NCBI RefSeq assembly: GCF_900156735.1
Contig: NZ_FTOL01000001.1
Span: 992,001 to 1,056,000 of the forward strand
DNA length: 64,000 bases
Source: Chryseobacterium ureilyticum
GTDB taxonomy: Bacteria > Bacteroidota > Bacteroidia > Flavobacteriales > Weeksellaceae
Direction: 5' to 3'
The notes below the pieces were generated by a model. The model was not told the origin of the DNA, searched no databases, and saw only the letters and a program-made list of their open reading frames with translations. Positions within the stretch are counted from its first letter, which is position 1, and every line of letters begins with the position of its first letter. Made by a program: the position numbers and the translations under genes. Shown here piece by piece: positions 44,193 to 52,647 of the stretch.

Positions 44193-44843
44193 ATGAAAAA
44201 AATCTTACTGGCATCTGCAATTGTTCTATTTGCAGGGCTTAATGCACAAACTAAATTCGGAGTAAAGGCTGGATATTCTTTATCAACGTTGAATTCTAAT
44301 GATGATAATTTTGAAATCGGAGGTATCAAAGCCAGCATGGAATCAAAATCTGGTTTCTATATAGGAGGATTGGTTGAGCATAAACTCAATAATAAGTTTG
44401 CGTTACAAGGAGAGCTGGAGTATGCTAATCTAGGCGGCAAAGCTGTTGTGAAAGCTTATGGCGTTACAGTAACGGAAAAATTAAACTTTAACAGAATCGT
44501 GATTCCTGTGTCTGCAAGATATTATGCTACACCAGAATTAGGGCTTTATGCAGGTCCATATGTGAGCTTTAGAACCAATACAAAGGTGAAAATGGAAGTG
44601 AGTGGAGCATCGTCAAACCAGGAGGCTCTACGTGAAGGAGAAAAATACCTTGAAAAAACTTTTGATGATAATCTTAAGTCTACTGAGTTCGGTTTGTTCC
44701 TTGGAGCGGATTATAACGTTTATAAAGGCTTTTTTGTAGACGCGCGTTACAGCTTTGGATTGACCAATATGATTAAAAATCCTGTAGATGGAGAAAAACT
44801 AAAGATGAATTTCCTTCAAATTGGAGTAGGATATAAATTTTAA
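44193..44843 (+). CDS. Outer membrane beta-barrel protein (PorT-like family)
   Basis: A 216-residue protein with signal peptide MKKILLASAIVLFAGLNAQ. Mature motifs are TKFGVKAGYSLSTLNS, EHKLNNKFALQGELEYANLG, IVIPVSARYYATPELGLYAG, FGLFLGADYNVYKGFFVDAR and LQIGVGYKF at the end. It is the paralogue of the product at 41701-42378. I use the ATG at 44193, because the frame opened by the TTG at 44169 overlaps the promoter. The next barrel gene starts 27 bases downstream with no terminator, so the two are co-transcribed. Confidence 0.8.
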   Translation: MKKILLASAIVLFAGLNAQTKFGVKAGYSLSTLNSNDDNFEIGGIKASMESKSGFYIGGLVEHKLNNKFALQGELEYANLGGKAVVKAYGVTVTEKLNFNRIVIPVSARYYATPELGLYAGPYVSFRTNTKVKMEVSGASSNQEALREGEKYLEKTFDDNLKSTEFGLFLGADYNVYKGFFVDARYSFGLTNMIKNPVDGEKLKMNFLQIGVGYKF

Positions 44844-44870
44844 TAACTCAATTAATAATAATTAATAATC

Positions 44871-45527
44871 ATGAAAAAACTATTATTGGCAGGTGCAATC
44901 GCACTTTTCGGACTTTCTAATGCTCAGATGACTAAAGGTGACTGGGTAATCAGTGGAAACACGGGAATGGGCTTTAATAACAATACAACTACGGTAAAAA
45001 TTGGAAGTAGCTCTACTGACGGTCCAAAAGTAAATACATTCTCAATTGTTCCTTCTGTAGGATACTTCGTCATTGATAAATTAGCGGTTGGTATTGACTT
45101 AGGCTATGTGAATACTACGACTAAATATGAAAAAACTAAATATACGAACTCTACATTCTCTGTAATGCCTACAGCGACTTATTATTTTACTAATTCAAGC
45201 AAACTGGTACCATTCTTGGGAGCGGGAATCGGTTATGCATCAAATAAGCAAAAGGCTTCTTATAATGGTATTAATAATGGTATGTATGATCCAATTCTTA
45301 TGCAGAATACGGAGACCACTACAGATGGTTTGGCATGGAAAGTAAAAGGAGGAGTGACATATATGGCAACTCAGTCTTTAGGGATTAATTTAGGTGTTTC
45401 TTATGATCAGTTTTCAAGCAAAGAAACGATCATGAATACAGAGGTTAAGACAAATGTTAAGACTTTCGGTGTGAATGTTGGTTTCTCTTATTTCATTAAA
45501 GGAAAAGCGCAAAAATCTGATAAATAA
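44871..45527 (+). CDS. Outer membrane beta-barrel protein, OmpW-like type (paralogue 1)
   Basis: A 218-residue protein with signal peptide MKKLLLAGAIALFGLSNAQ. The mature protein starts MTKGDWVISGNTGMGFNN and has VPSVGYFVIDKLAVGIDLGY, PTATYYFTNSSKLVPFLGAG, GLAWKVKGGVTYMATQSLGI and VGFSYFIKGKAQKSDK. It is very close to the next gene throughout, and both end KSDK. A recent tandem duplication is the simplest reading. Co-transcribed with the gene at 44193-44843. Confidence 0.82.
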   Translation: MKKLLLAGAIALFGLSNAQMTKGDWVISGNTGMGFNNNTTTVKIGSSSTDGPKVNTFSIVPSVGYFVIDKLAVGIDLGYVNTTTKYEKTKYTNSTFSVMPTATYYFTNSSKLVPFLGAGIGYASNKQKASYNGINNGMYDPILMQNTETTTDGLAWKVKGGVTYMATQSLGINLGVSYDQFSSKETIMNTEVKTNVKTFGVNVGFSYFIKGKAQKSDK

Positions 45528-45554
45528 TCTATTTATTGAAAGATAAAATAATAA

Positions 45555-45582
45555 AAAAGCTCTGAGAATTCTCAGGGCTTTT
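45555..45582 (+). terminator. Terminator after the fifth barrel gene
   Basis: A 13-14 bp stem (AAAAGCTCTGAGA / TCTCAGGGCTTTT) centred on GAATTC, with four T. Related in sequence to 44132-44162. Confidence 0.85.
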
Positions 45583-45584
45583 CG

Positions 45585-45592
45585 TATTTTTG
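45585..45592 (+). promoter_or_regulatory. -7 box TATTTTTG directly after the terminator
   Basis: Same placement as at 44164-44171. The ATG at 45617 follows 24 bases later, and the TTG in the box explains a longer upstream frame that I reject. Confidence 0.5.
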
Positions 45593-45616
45593 GAAACATT
45601 TTTTTATATAATAACC

Positions 45617-46270
45617 ATGAAAAAACTCTTATTAGCAGGTGCAATCGCACTTTCTGGACTTTCTAATGCTCAGATGACTAAAGGCGCCTGGGTAATCAGT
45701 GGAAATACAGGATTAGGTTTTAATAATGTTACAACTACTACTAAGGTGGGGGATAAGTCCATTGATATACCTAAAACAAATACTTTTTCGGTAACTCCTT
45801 CGGTGGGATATTTTGTAATCAATAAATTAGCCATTGGTATTGACTTAGGATATATCAATACTAAAACTACCTATGAACGTTATAAAAATACAGATATTTC
45901 TTTTTCAATAATGCCTACGGGGACTTATTATTTTACTAATTCCAGTAAAATTGTTCCGTTTTTAGGAGCCGGTGTTGGATATGTGTCAAATACAACAAAG
46001 ATTCGTAGCAGAGATAATAATGTAATTCCTAATACTTTGATTATACTTGATCAATCATCAACTATAGATGGTTTAGCATGGAAAGTAAAGGGTGGAGCAA
46101 CGTATATGGCAACTCAGTCTTTGGGAATTAATTTAGGTATTTCTTATGATCAATTTTCACATAAAGACACTTTTATGGATCAAGATGTTAAGGCAACTTT
46201 TAAGACTTTCGGTGTGAATGTTGGTTTCTCTTATTTCATTACAGGAAAAGGGCAGAAATCTGATAAATAA
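45617..46270 (+). CDS. Outer membrane beta-barrel protein, OmpW-like type (paralogue 2)
   Basis: A 217-residue protein with signal peptide MKKLLLAGAIALSGLSNAQ. The mature protein starts MTKGAWVISGNTGLGFNNV and shares TPSVGYFVINKLAIGIDLGY, MPTGTYYFTNSSKIVPFLGA, GLAWKVKGGATYMATQSLGI and VGFSYFITGKGQKSDK with the previous gene. The main differences are in the surface-loop regions between strands. It lies in its own unit, with a promoter before it and a terminator after it. Confidence 0.82.
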   Translation: MKKLLLAGAIALSGLSNAQMTKGAWVISGNTGLGFNNVTTTTKVGDKSIDIPKTNTFSVTPSVGYFVINKLAIGIDLGYINTKTTYERYKNTDISFSIMPTGTYYFTNSSKIVPFLGAGVGYVSNTTKIRSRDNNVIPNTLIILDQSSTIDGLAWKVKGGATYMATQSLGINLGISYDQFSHKDTFMDQDVKATFKTFGVNVGFSYFITGKGQKSDK

Positions 46271-46296
46271 TCAAGTTATTTAAGGATAAAAAAACA

Positions 46297-46326
46297 AAAA
46301 ATCCGACTCAATTTGAGTCGGATTTT
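46297..46326. terminator. Bidirectional terminator between the barrel array and ffh
   Basis: A 13-bp stem (AAAATCCGACTCA / TGAGTCGGATTTT) with a 3-base loop, flanked by A and T runs, ends both convergent genes. Confidence 0.88.
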
Positions 46327-46349
46327 ATATTTTAAAGAATGTTTCTGAA

Positions 46350-47711
46350 TTATTTCCCAAACATTCCACCCATTCCAGGCATATTTGGCATCTTGCTCAT
46401 CATCTGCATCATTTGCTTTCCTTGAGGTCCCTGCATCATCTTCATCATTTTACCCATTTGATCGAATTGTTTCATCAATTGGTTTACATCTTCAATCTTT
46501 CTTCCTGCTCCTCTTGCAATTCTATTCTTTCTCTGAGTATTGATAATAGAAGGTTTTCTTCTTTCTTCAGGTGTCATAGAGTAGATGATAGCTTCAATAT
46601 GTTTAAATGCATCGTCGCTGATCTCTACATCCTTGATGGCTTTCCCAACCCCAGGAATCATCCCCATCAAATCTTTCATATTACCCATCTTCTTGATCTG
46701 GTTGATCTGCTTTAAGAAATCGTCAAAACCAAACTCGTTTTTAGCGATTTTCTTGTGAAGTTTTTTAGCTTCTTCTTCATCAAACTGTTCCTGAGCTCTT
46801 TCTACTAAGGAAACAACGTCTCCCATTCCTAAGATTCTGTCTGCCATCCTTTCCGGGTAGAAAAGGTCTAAAGCTTCCATTTTCTCTCCTGTAGAGATAA
46901 ATTTGATTGGCTTTTCAACAACAGAACGGATCGTTAATGCAGCACCCCCTCTTGTATCACCATCTAATTTGGTAAGAACAACCCCGTCAAAATTTAATGC
47001 ATCGTTGAACGCTTTAGCAGTATTCACAGCATCCTGACCTGTCATAGAGTCTACCACGAAAAGAGTTTCCTGTGGCTTGATGAAGTAATGTACAGATTTA
47101 ATCTCGTTCATCATCTGCTCATCAATCGCTAAACGACCTGCTGTATCCACGATTACTACATCGTGATTATTAGCCTTTGCAAAGTTGATTGCATTTTCAG
47201 CAATGGTAGAAGGGTTTGTAGATCCTTCCTCAGTATACACAGGAACATTAATCTGTCCTCCTAATACTTTCAACTGGTCAATTGCTGCCGGACGATAAAC
47301 GTCACATGCTACCAATAAAGGCTTTTTATTTCTTTTTGTTTGTAAATAATTAGCAAGTTTTCCGGAGAAAGTAGTCTTACCAGAACCCTGAAGACCCGCA
47401 ATAAGGATTACAGACGGTTTTCCTGAAAGATTAATTCCTTCCTGAGAACCTCCCATCAAATCCACAAGCTCGTCATGAACGATTTTCGTCATCAGCTGTC
47501 CCGGAGTAAGGGAAGTAAGAACGTTTTCGCCTAATGCTTTATCCTGAACTCTTTTAGTAAGATCTTTTGCAACTTTATAGTTAACGTCGGCATCTACCAA
47601 CGCTCTACGGATTTCCTTTACGGTTTCCGCTACATTGATTTCGGTAATTTTTCCACGTCCGGAAATATTATGTAATGCCTTATCTAATTTATCCTGTAAA
47701 CTATTAAACAT
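46350..47711 (-). CDS. ffh: Signal recognition particle protein Ffh
   Basis: A 453-residue SRP54-type GTPase that targets membrane proteins with the SRP RNA. The N domain starts MFNSLQDKLDKALHNISGRG. The G domain has AGLQGSGKTTFSGKLA (P-loop), VDTAGRLAIDEQMM, LTKLDGDTRGG and SLVERAQEQ. The methionine-rich M domain ends in QMMSKMPNMPGMGGMFGK. Full length. It converges on the barrel gene array. The SRP RNA is not visible in the window. Confidence 0.97.
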   Translation of the reverse strand: MFNSLQDKLDKALHNISGRGKITEINVAETVKEIRRALVDADVNYKVAKDLTKRVQDKALGENVLTSLTPGQLMTKIVHDELVDLMGGSQEGINLSGKPSVILIAGLQGSGKTTFSGKLANYLQTKRNKKPLLVACDVYRPAAIDQLKVLGGQINVPVYTEEGSTNPSTIAENAINFAKANNHDVVIVDTAGRLAIDEQMMNEIKSVHYFIKPQETLFVVDSMTGQDAVNTAKAFNDALNFDGVVLTKLDGDTRGGAALTIRSVVEKPIKFISTGEKMEALDLFYPERMADRILGMGDVVSLVERAQEQFDEEEAKKLHKKIAKNEFGFDDFLKQINQIKKMGNMKDLMGMIPGVGKAIKDVEISDDAFKHIEAIIYSMTPEERRKPSIINTQRKNRIARGAGRKIEDVNQLMKQFDQMGKMMKMMQGPQGKQMMQMMSKMPNMPGMGGMFGK

Positions 47712-47734
47712 ATTTATTGTAAATTATAGGTTTG

Positions 47735-47742
47735 CAAAAATA
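47735..47742 (-). promoter_or_regulatory. -7 box TATTTTTG for ffh
   Basis: The box is 24 bases before the ffh start. No TTG at the -33 spacing. Confidence 0.45.
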
Positions 47743-47762
47743 AGGAATTTTTAAGAAACCTG

Positions 47763-48100
47763 AGTATGATATACTTAATATTATAAGGATTTGATTGAAG
47801 TAGGAAGCTGGAAGCGGGGAGAAGAGTATTTTTTGAGGTCGATAAAGGTAAATATGATTCTTGATAAGATGTTTTGTTAGGAAAATTAAGTATGATAGAT
47901 TTAATATTATAAGGCTTTGATTGAAGATGGAAGCGGGAAGAGGGGAGTTTTTGAGACCGATTAAAGTAAAATAAGATTCTTTAATAATATATTAAAAAAA
48001 AGGAAGAGTTTTGGATTGTTTCTGATAAAACGGGTTGAATTGTTGCTTTATAGAATCATAACTTCCATCATCCCGCTTCCATCTTCCATCCTTATAATAT
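47763..48100. repeat. Tandem and inverted intergenic repeat element
   Basis: Two direct copies of about 100 bases (47763-47862 and 47889-47981) share AGTATGATA, TTAATATTATAAGG and GGAAGCGGGA-type blocks. A third partial copy in inverted orientation (48061-48100) contains TCCCGCTTCCATCTTCCATC and CTTATAATAT. No gene is seen in the 47712-48152 gap. Confidence 0.65.
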
Positions 48101-48118
48101 AGAAGAATTCACAATTCT

Positions 48119-48148
48119 TTTGATTCAAAAATTATAATCCTATTTTTG
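48119..48148 (+). promoter_or_regulatory. Promoter TTTG-N18-TATTTTTG, leaderless spacing
   Basis: TTTG at 48119-48122 and TATTTTTG at 48141-48148. The box ends four bases before the ATG at 48153. Confidence 0.6.
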
Positions 48149-48152
48149 CAGC

Positions 48153-48422
48153 ATGAATTTTCTTGATAGTTTTATTATTGTATTATTAATAGCATTGCTT
48201 AATATAATAGTATATATAGTATTTAAAAAGTATTTGTACGGTAAACAGGATGCAGGAATGAAGTTTCTGGTCATTAATCTCTCTAAGGACCTGGTCTGGC
48301 TTATTGTTTCTTTAATAATAATAGAAAAGACACAGGCTAATTTTCTCTTTATAGTGATCTGTTTTCTTGTCGCATCATTCCTTATTTATTTACCTATAAT
48401 AAAACTCATTAATAAGTCTTGA
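48153..48422 (+). CDS. Small membrane protein upstream of the ATP synthase genes
   Basis: An 89-residue protein with three hydrophobic segments (about 5-24, 37-60 and 63-83) and little else. It lies directly before atpB on the same strand, where many bacteria have an AtpI/AtpZ-like assembly or ion-handling factor. It does not show a clear AtpI motif, so only the position and membrane topology support that idea. A further promoter lies between it and atpB. The likely mRNA is leaderless. Confidence 0.6.
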   Translation: MNFLDSFIIVLLIALLNIIVYIVFKKYLYGKQDAGMKFLVINLSKDLVWLIVSLIIIEKTQANFLFIVICFLVASFLIYLPIIKLINKS

Positions 48423-48453
48423 TTTTTTTGATGATAAAAATCAATTTTTAGTA

Positions 48454-48484
48454 TTGGTAAAGTTTAATAAAATCGATATATTTG
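48454..48484 (+). promoter_or_regulatory. Promoter TTG-N20-TATATTTG for the atp operon
   Basis: TTG at 48454-48456 and TATATTTG at 48477-48484, 20 bases apart. The atpB ATG is 20 bases after the box. Confidence 0.65.
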
Positions 48485-48504
48485 CACACGATTAAAAAAG
48501 AGAT

Positions 48505-49632
48505 ATGAACAGAAAAATTTCTTCATTATTTTTCGCATTTTTATTTGTGTTTATAAGCAGTTTAGCTTCTGCTCAACATGAATCTGAAGGAGAGAAATCA
48601 GCGGAAAAAGTAGAGAACAAAGAAGCGAAAGACGGCTTCAATGCGACCACGATGATCATGGAGCACATTGGTGATTCTAATGAATGGCATTTATGGACTA
48701 CAAAAGATGACAGTGGTGAAGAACATCACGTTTCTATCCCTTTGCCTGTTATCATCAAAGATAATGAAGGCTGGCATACTTTTCTTTCTAGTAGTATTGC
48801 TCACGGACACGAACATGATGGGTATACTTTAGAACACGGGCAGGTAGTTTCTACTAAAGGTGTTGAAAAAGCTACATTATTTTCAATCATCAGTGGAAAG
48901 CAAAAATCAAACGAAGTGTTTTTTGATCTTTCAGTAACAAAAAACGCAGCTTCAATGTTCTTGTCAGTACTTTTTATGGCGGTAGTGTTCATAGGAATGG
49001 CAAGAAACTATAAAAAATCACAACTTCCAAAAGGTATTGGGAGGTTTATGGAGCCAGTGATTGTGTTTATCAGAGATGAAGTGGCTATTCCAAACATCGG
49101 GTCTGTTAAATACAAAAGATATATGCCTTATTTACTAACTGCATTTTTCTTTATCTGGATTAACAACCTTTTTGGATTGATTCCTTTCTTCCCTTTTGGA
49201 GCTAACCTTACAGGTAACATTGCGATCACAGCAGTATTAGCAATTATTACATTATTAATTACATTATTCAGTGCGAATAAAGATTACTGGAAACACATCT
49301 TTATGCCGCCGGTTCCTATCTTATTGTACCCAATTATGGTTCCAATCGAGATTATCGGAATCTTCACAAAGCCTTTTGCTTTAATGATGCGACTTTTCGC
49401 TAACGTTACAGCAGGACACATTATGATCTTGGCGATCGTTTCATTGATCTTCATTTTCAAAACTCCATTATTAGGATTTGCATCTGTACCTTTAGCATTA
49501 TTCGTTTCAGTATTGGAATTATTGGTAGCAGCATTGCAGGCATATATCTTCACTGTATTATCCGCACTATTTATCGGAATCGCAGTTGCAGAGCACGAAC
49601 ATGAGCACGGTCACGAAGAGCACGCTCACTAA
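48505..49632 (+). CDS. atpB: ATP synthase F0 subunit a
   Basis: A 375-residue subunit of the proton channel. A signal peptide-like N-terminus (1-23, SSLASAQ) is followed by a ~125-residue periplasmic region (WHLWTT, HHVSIPLPVII, SIAHGHEHDGYTLEHG) that is typical of this phylum. The transmembrane part shows KPFALMMRLFANVTAGHIM with the essential Arg296, and Gln345 in LVAALQAYIF. The C-terminal tail is His/Glu-rich (HEHEHGHEEHAH). First core gene of atpB-E-F-H-A-G. Confidence 0.96.
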   Translation: MNRKISSLFFAFLFVFISSLASAQHESEGEKSAEKVENKEAKDGFNATTMIMEHIGDSNEWHLWTTKDDSGEEHHVSIPLPVIIKDNEGWHTFLSSSIAHGHEHDGYTLEHGQVVSTKGVEKATLFSIISGKQKSNEVFFDLSVTKNAASMFLSVLFMAVVFIGMARNYKKSQLPKGIGRFMEPVIVFIRDEVAIPNIGSVKYKRYMPYLLTAFFFIWINNLFGLIPFFPFGANLTGNIAITAVLAIITLLITLFSANKDYWKHIFMPPVPILLYPIMVPIEIIGIFTKPFALMMRLFANVTAGHIMILAIVSLIFIFKTPLLGFASVPLALFVSVLELLVAALQAYIFTVLSALFIGIAVAEHEHEHGHEEHAH

Positions 49633-49683
49633 TTAAAAGAAAGAATTTAAAAATAATTTTTTAACTAATATAATTTATTTATT

Positions 49684-49902
49684 ATGGATTTATCAACAGG
49701 AGCAGGATTAATTTACGTAGGTATCGGTTTAGCAGTACTAGGTGTAGGTCTAGGTATCGGTAAAATCGGTGGTCACGCAATGGACGCTATCGCTAGACAA
49801 CCAGAACAAGCTGGTAAGATTCAAGGAGCAATGCTTATTGCTGCTGGTCTTATTGAAGGTGCTGGTCTTATCGCGATCATCTTTGGTGCTTTCATCAAGT
49901 AA
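49684..49902 (+). CDS. atpE: ATP synthase F0 subunit c
   Basis: A 72-residue two-helix protein forming the rotor ring. The polar loop is ARQPEQ (37-42) and the ion-binding glutamate is E58 in AGLIEGAGL. The residue after the glutamate is Gly, not the Ser/Thr seen in sodium-binding rings, so proton coupling is likely. It lies 51 bases after atpB and is followed by a stable hairpin. Confidence 0.97.
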   Translation: MDLSTGAGLIYVGIGLAVLGVGLGIGKIGGHAMDAIARQPEQAGKIQGAMLIAAGLIEGAGLIAIIFGAFIK

Positions 49903-49918
49903 TCTATCCTCAAAAAAC

Positions 49919-49955
49919 ATTCTTAGCAGTAAAGCGGTTGGCTGCTGCTAAGAAT
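49919..49955 (+). promoter_or_regulatory. Hairpin after atpE, likely attenuator or processing site
   Basis: A perfect 11-bp stem (ATTCTTAGCAG / CTGCTAAGAAT) around a 15-base loop, then TTTTTA. It lies in the 104-base gap between atpE and atpF and may raise atpE mRNA level relative to the rest. Confidence 0.6.
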
Positions 49956-50006
49956 TTTTAAAAAACAATCCATAAAATAACATTTAAAAAAAAAGAATTT
50001 ACAGAT

Positions 50007-50501
50007 ATGGGAATTATTGAACCTGGAATTGGACTTTTGTTTTGGATGACCCTTACTTTTGTTATCCTATTATTTCTTCTAGCTAAATTCGCTTGGAAAC
50101 CAATTGTAAATGCTGTTAATGAAAGAGAAACTTCTATCGTTGATGCATTAAACCAAGCTAAATTGGCTAAAAAAGAGATGGAAGATCTTAAAGCTGACAA
50201 CGAAAGAATCATTCGTGAAGCTAAAATCGAAAGAGACGCTATCCTTAAAGAAGCTAGAGAAATTAAAGACAGAATCGTAGGTGAAGCTAAAGATGTTGCT
50301 AAAGCGGAAGGAGACAAACTTATCGAAGCTGCTAAGCAAACAATCAACGCTGAGAAAAATGCTGCAATGGCAGACATCAAAACTCAGATCGGTGCTTTAT
50401 CTGTAAACATTGCAGAATCTATCTTGAAACAAAAGTTAGATAACACGGAAGCTCAAAACGAATTAGTTCAAAATTATATCAACAAATCTAACCTTAACTA
50501 A
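50007..50501 (+). CDS. atpF: ATP synthase F0 subunit b
   Basis: A 164-residue stator protein. An N-terminal membrane helix (about 6-26, IGLLFWMTLTFVILLFLLAK) is followed by a long charged coiled coil (about 35-150: NERETSIVDALNQAKLAKKE) that holds the F1 part through subunit delta. It starts 104 bases after atpE and ends two bases before atpH. Confidence 0.95.
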   Translation: MGIIEPGIGLLFWMTLTFVILLFLLAKFAWKPIVNAVNERETSIVDALNQAKLAKKEMEDLKADNERIIREAKIERDAILKEAREIKDRIVGEAKDVAKAEGDKLIEAAKQTINAEKNAAMADIKTQIGALSVNIAESILKQKLDNTEAQNELVQNYINKSNLN

Positions 50502-50503
50502 GA

Positions 50504-51043
50504 ATGCTTACATCTAAAGTAGCGAAAAGATACGCACAGGGTTTACTTGATTTCACTAATGAATCAGGTCAGACAGCTGCCGTGTTTTCTGAAATGAAAG
50601 ATGTAGTGAAGATCATGATTGAATCTCAGGATTTGAACAAATTCTTCCTTACACCTTACATTGATGCAAAAAAGAAAATAGAGGTAGCAAACGAAATTTT
50701 CAAAGGTTTATCAGCATCTTCCCAGAATTTGATCAAATTGGTTATTAAACACGGACGTGAGAACCAGTTAAAAAATATCGCTCAGGAATTCATCAACAAA
50801 GTTGAAGATATCAACGGAGTACAAAGAGTAACACTTACTACTGCTACTCAGCTTTCTAAAGAGAATATTGATCAAATCCTAAGATCTACCAACTTGGTAA
50901 ATGCAAACTCAAACTTCGATTTGAAATTGATCATCAATCAAGATATTTTAGGTGGATACATCCTAAGAGTAGGAGACCAGCAGGTAGACGCGTCTGTGAA
51001 GACAAAATTGAACCAAGTTAAAAAAGATTTCCAATTAAATTAA
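50504..51043 (+). CDS. atpH: ATP synthase F1 subunit delta
   Basis: A 179-residue stator subunit. The N-terminal helical domain ([20 protein letters not shown]) and the C-terminal [20 protein letters not shown] and [20 protein letters not shown] motifs are characteristic of the OSCP/delta family. It is two bases from atpF and 16 bases before atpA. Confidence 0.95.
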   Translation: MLTSKVAKRYAQGLLDFTNESGQTAAVFSEMKDVVKIMIESQDLNKFFLTPYIDAKKKIEVANEIFKGLSASSQNLIKLVIKHGRENQLKNIAQEFINKVEDINGVQRVTLTTATQLSKENIDQILRSTNLVNANSNFDLKLIINQDILGGYILRVGDQQVDASVKTKLNQVKKDFQLN

Positions 51044-51059
51044 GAAAAACAACCATACA

Positions 51060-52637
51060 ATGGCAGAAATAAATCCGGCAGAAGTATCTGCGATCTTAAA
51101 ACAGCAATTGGCCAACTTCGATACTCAATCAAACGTTGAGGAAGTAGGTACAGTTTTAACCATCGGTGATGGTATTGCTCGTGTATACGGGTTAGAAAAC
51201 GTACAATACGGAGAGTTGGTGAAATTTTCTAGTGATGTAGAAGGTATTGTACTTAACCTTGAAGAAGACAACGTAGGTGTTGCTCTACTTGGTGAAAGTA
51301 AATTAGTAAAAGAAGGGGATACAGTAAGAAGAACAAACAGAATCTCTTCTATCAAAGTAGGAGAAGGTATGTTAGGAAGAGTAGTAGATACTCTTGGTAA
51401 CCCTATCGATGGTAAAGGTCCTATCACAGGAGATTTATACGAAATGCCATTAGAAAGAAAAGCTCCTGGAGTTATCTTCAGACAACCGGTAACTGAGCCT
51501 TTACAGTCTGGTATCGTTGCAATTGATGCGATGATTCCTGTAGGAAGAGGTCAGAGAGAGCTTATCATTGGTGACAGACAAACAGGTAAAACTACTGTTG
51601 CGATCGATACGATCATCAACCAAAAAGAATTCTTTGATGCTGGTAAACCAGTATATTGTATATATGTTGCTATCGGTCAGAAAGCTTCTACTGTAGCACA
51701 AATCGTTAAAACACTTTCTGATAAAGGAGCTTTAGCTTATACGGTAATCGTTGCAGCTAACGCATCAGATCCAGTTCCAATGCAGGTATATTCTGCAATG
51801 GCAGGAGCTTCTATCGGTGAGTTCTTCAGAGACACTGGTAGACCAGCGCTTATCGTTTATGATGATTTATCTAAACAAGCTGTTGCTTACCGTGAGCTTT
51901 CTCTACTATTGAGAAGACCACCGGGTCGTGAAGCTTACCCTGGAGACGTTTTCTATCTTCACTCAAGACTATTGGAAAGAGCTGCAAAAGTAATTGCTGA
52001 TGATAACATCGCTAAGCAAATGAACGATTTACCAGAATCTCTTAGACCAATCGTGAAAGGTGGTGGTTCATTAACTGCTCTTCCAATCATCGAAACTCAG
52101 GCTGGTGACGTTTCTGCATATATCCCTACAAACGTAATCTCTATTACAGACGGACAAATCTTCTTGGAGTCTGATCTATTCAACTCAGGGGTTCGTCCTG
52201 CGATCAACGTAGGTATCTCTGTATCGAGAGTAGGAGGTAACGCTCAGATCAAATCAATGAAAAAAGTTTCTGGTACTCTTAAATTAGACCAGGCTCAATA
52301 TAAAGAACTTGAAGCGTTTGCTAAATTCGGTTCTGACCTTGATGCTTCTACTTTAGCAGTAATCTCTAAAGGAGAAAGAAACGTAGAGATCCTTAAGCAG
52401 CCGGTAAATGCACCACTTCCTGTAGACAGTCAGGTAGCGATCGTATATGCTGGAACAGAAAACTTAATGAGAAACGTTCCATTGAACAAGATTAAAGAAT
52501 TCCAACACGAATATATCGAGTTCCTAAGATCTAAGCACCCTGATACAATGGCTGCTATTAAGTCTGGAAAAATCGATAACGATATTACAAGCGTTCTTAA
52601 GCAGGCAGCTAACGATTTAGCTTCTAAATACAACTAA
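51060..52637 (+). CDS. atpA: ATP synthase F1 subunit alpha
   Basis: A 525-residue subunit with the P-loop [15 protein letters not shown], the conserved [12 protein letters not shown] stretch, [20 protein letters not shown] and [20 protein letters not shown]. It forms the hexamer with beta, whose gene (atpD) is absent from the window. An N-terminal IDGKGPI site and the AVISKGERN end are typical. Full length. Confidence 0.97.
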   Translation: MAEINPAEVSAILKQQLANFDTQSNVEEVGTVLTIGDGIARVYGLENVQYGELVKFSSDVEGIVLNLEEDNVGVALLGESKLVKEGDTVRRTNRISSIKVGEGMLGRVVDTLGNPIDGKGPITGDLYEMPLERKAPGVIFRQPVTEPLQSGIVAIDAMIPVGRGQRELIIGDRQTGKTTVAIDTIINQKEFFDAGKPVYCIYVAIGQKASTVAQIVKTLSDKGALAYTVIVAANASDPVPMQVYSAMAGASIGEFFRDTGRPALIVYDDLSKQAVAYRELSLLLRRPPGREAYPGDVFYLHSRLLERAAKVIADDNIAKQMNDLPESLRPIVKGGGSLTALPIIETQAGDVSAYIPTNVISITDGQIFLESDLFNSGVRPAINVGISVSRVGGNAQIKSMKKVSGTLKLDQAQYKELEAFAKFGSDLDASTLAVISKGERNVEILKQPVNAPLPVDSQVAIVYAGTENLMRNVPLNKIKEFQHEYIEFLRSKHPDTMAAIKSGKIDNDITSVLKQAANDLASKYN

Positions 52638-52647
52638 AAAAGTCAAT

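Noticed and set aside
49684..49902. Sodium-coupled ATP synthase ring
   Set aside because: The residue after Glu58 is Gly and the usual Gln and Ser/Thr ligands are not seen, so proton coupling is more likely.
49958..50380. Minus-strand frames overlapping atpF
   Set aside because: Antisense of a confident coiled-coil gene. The Ser/Leu-rich composition is what a reversed Lys/Glu-rich gene gives.
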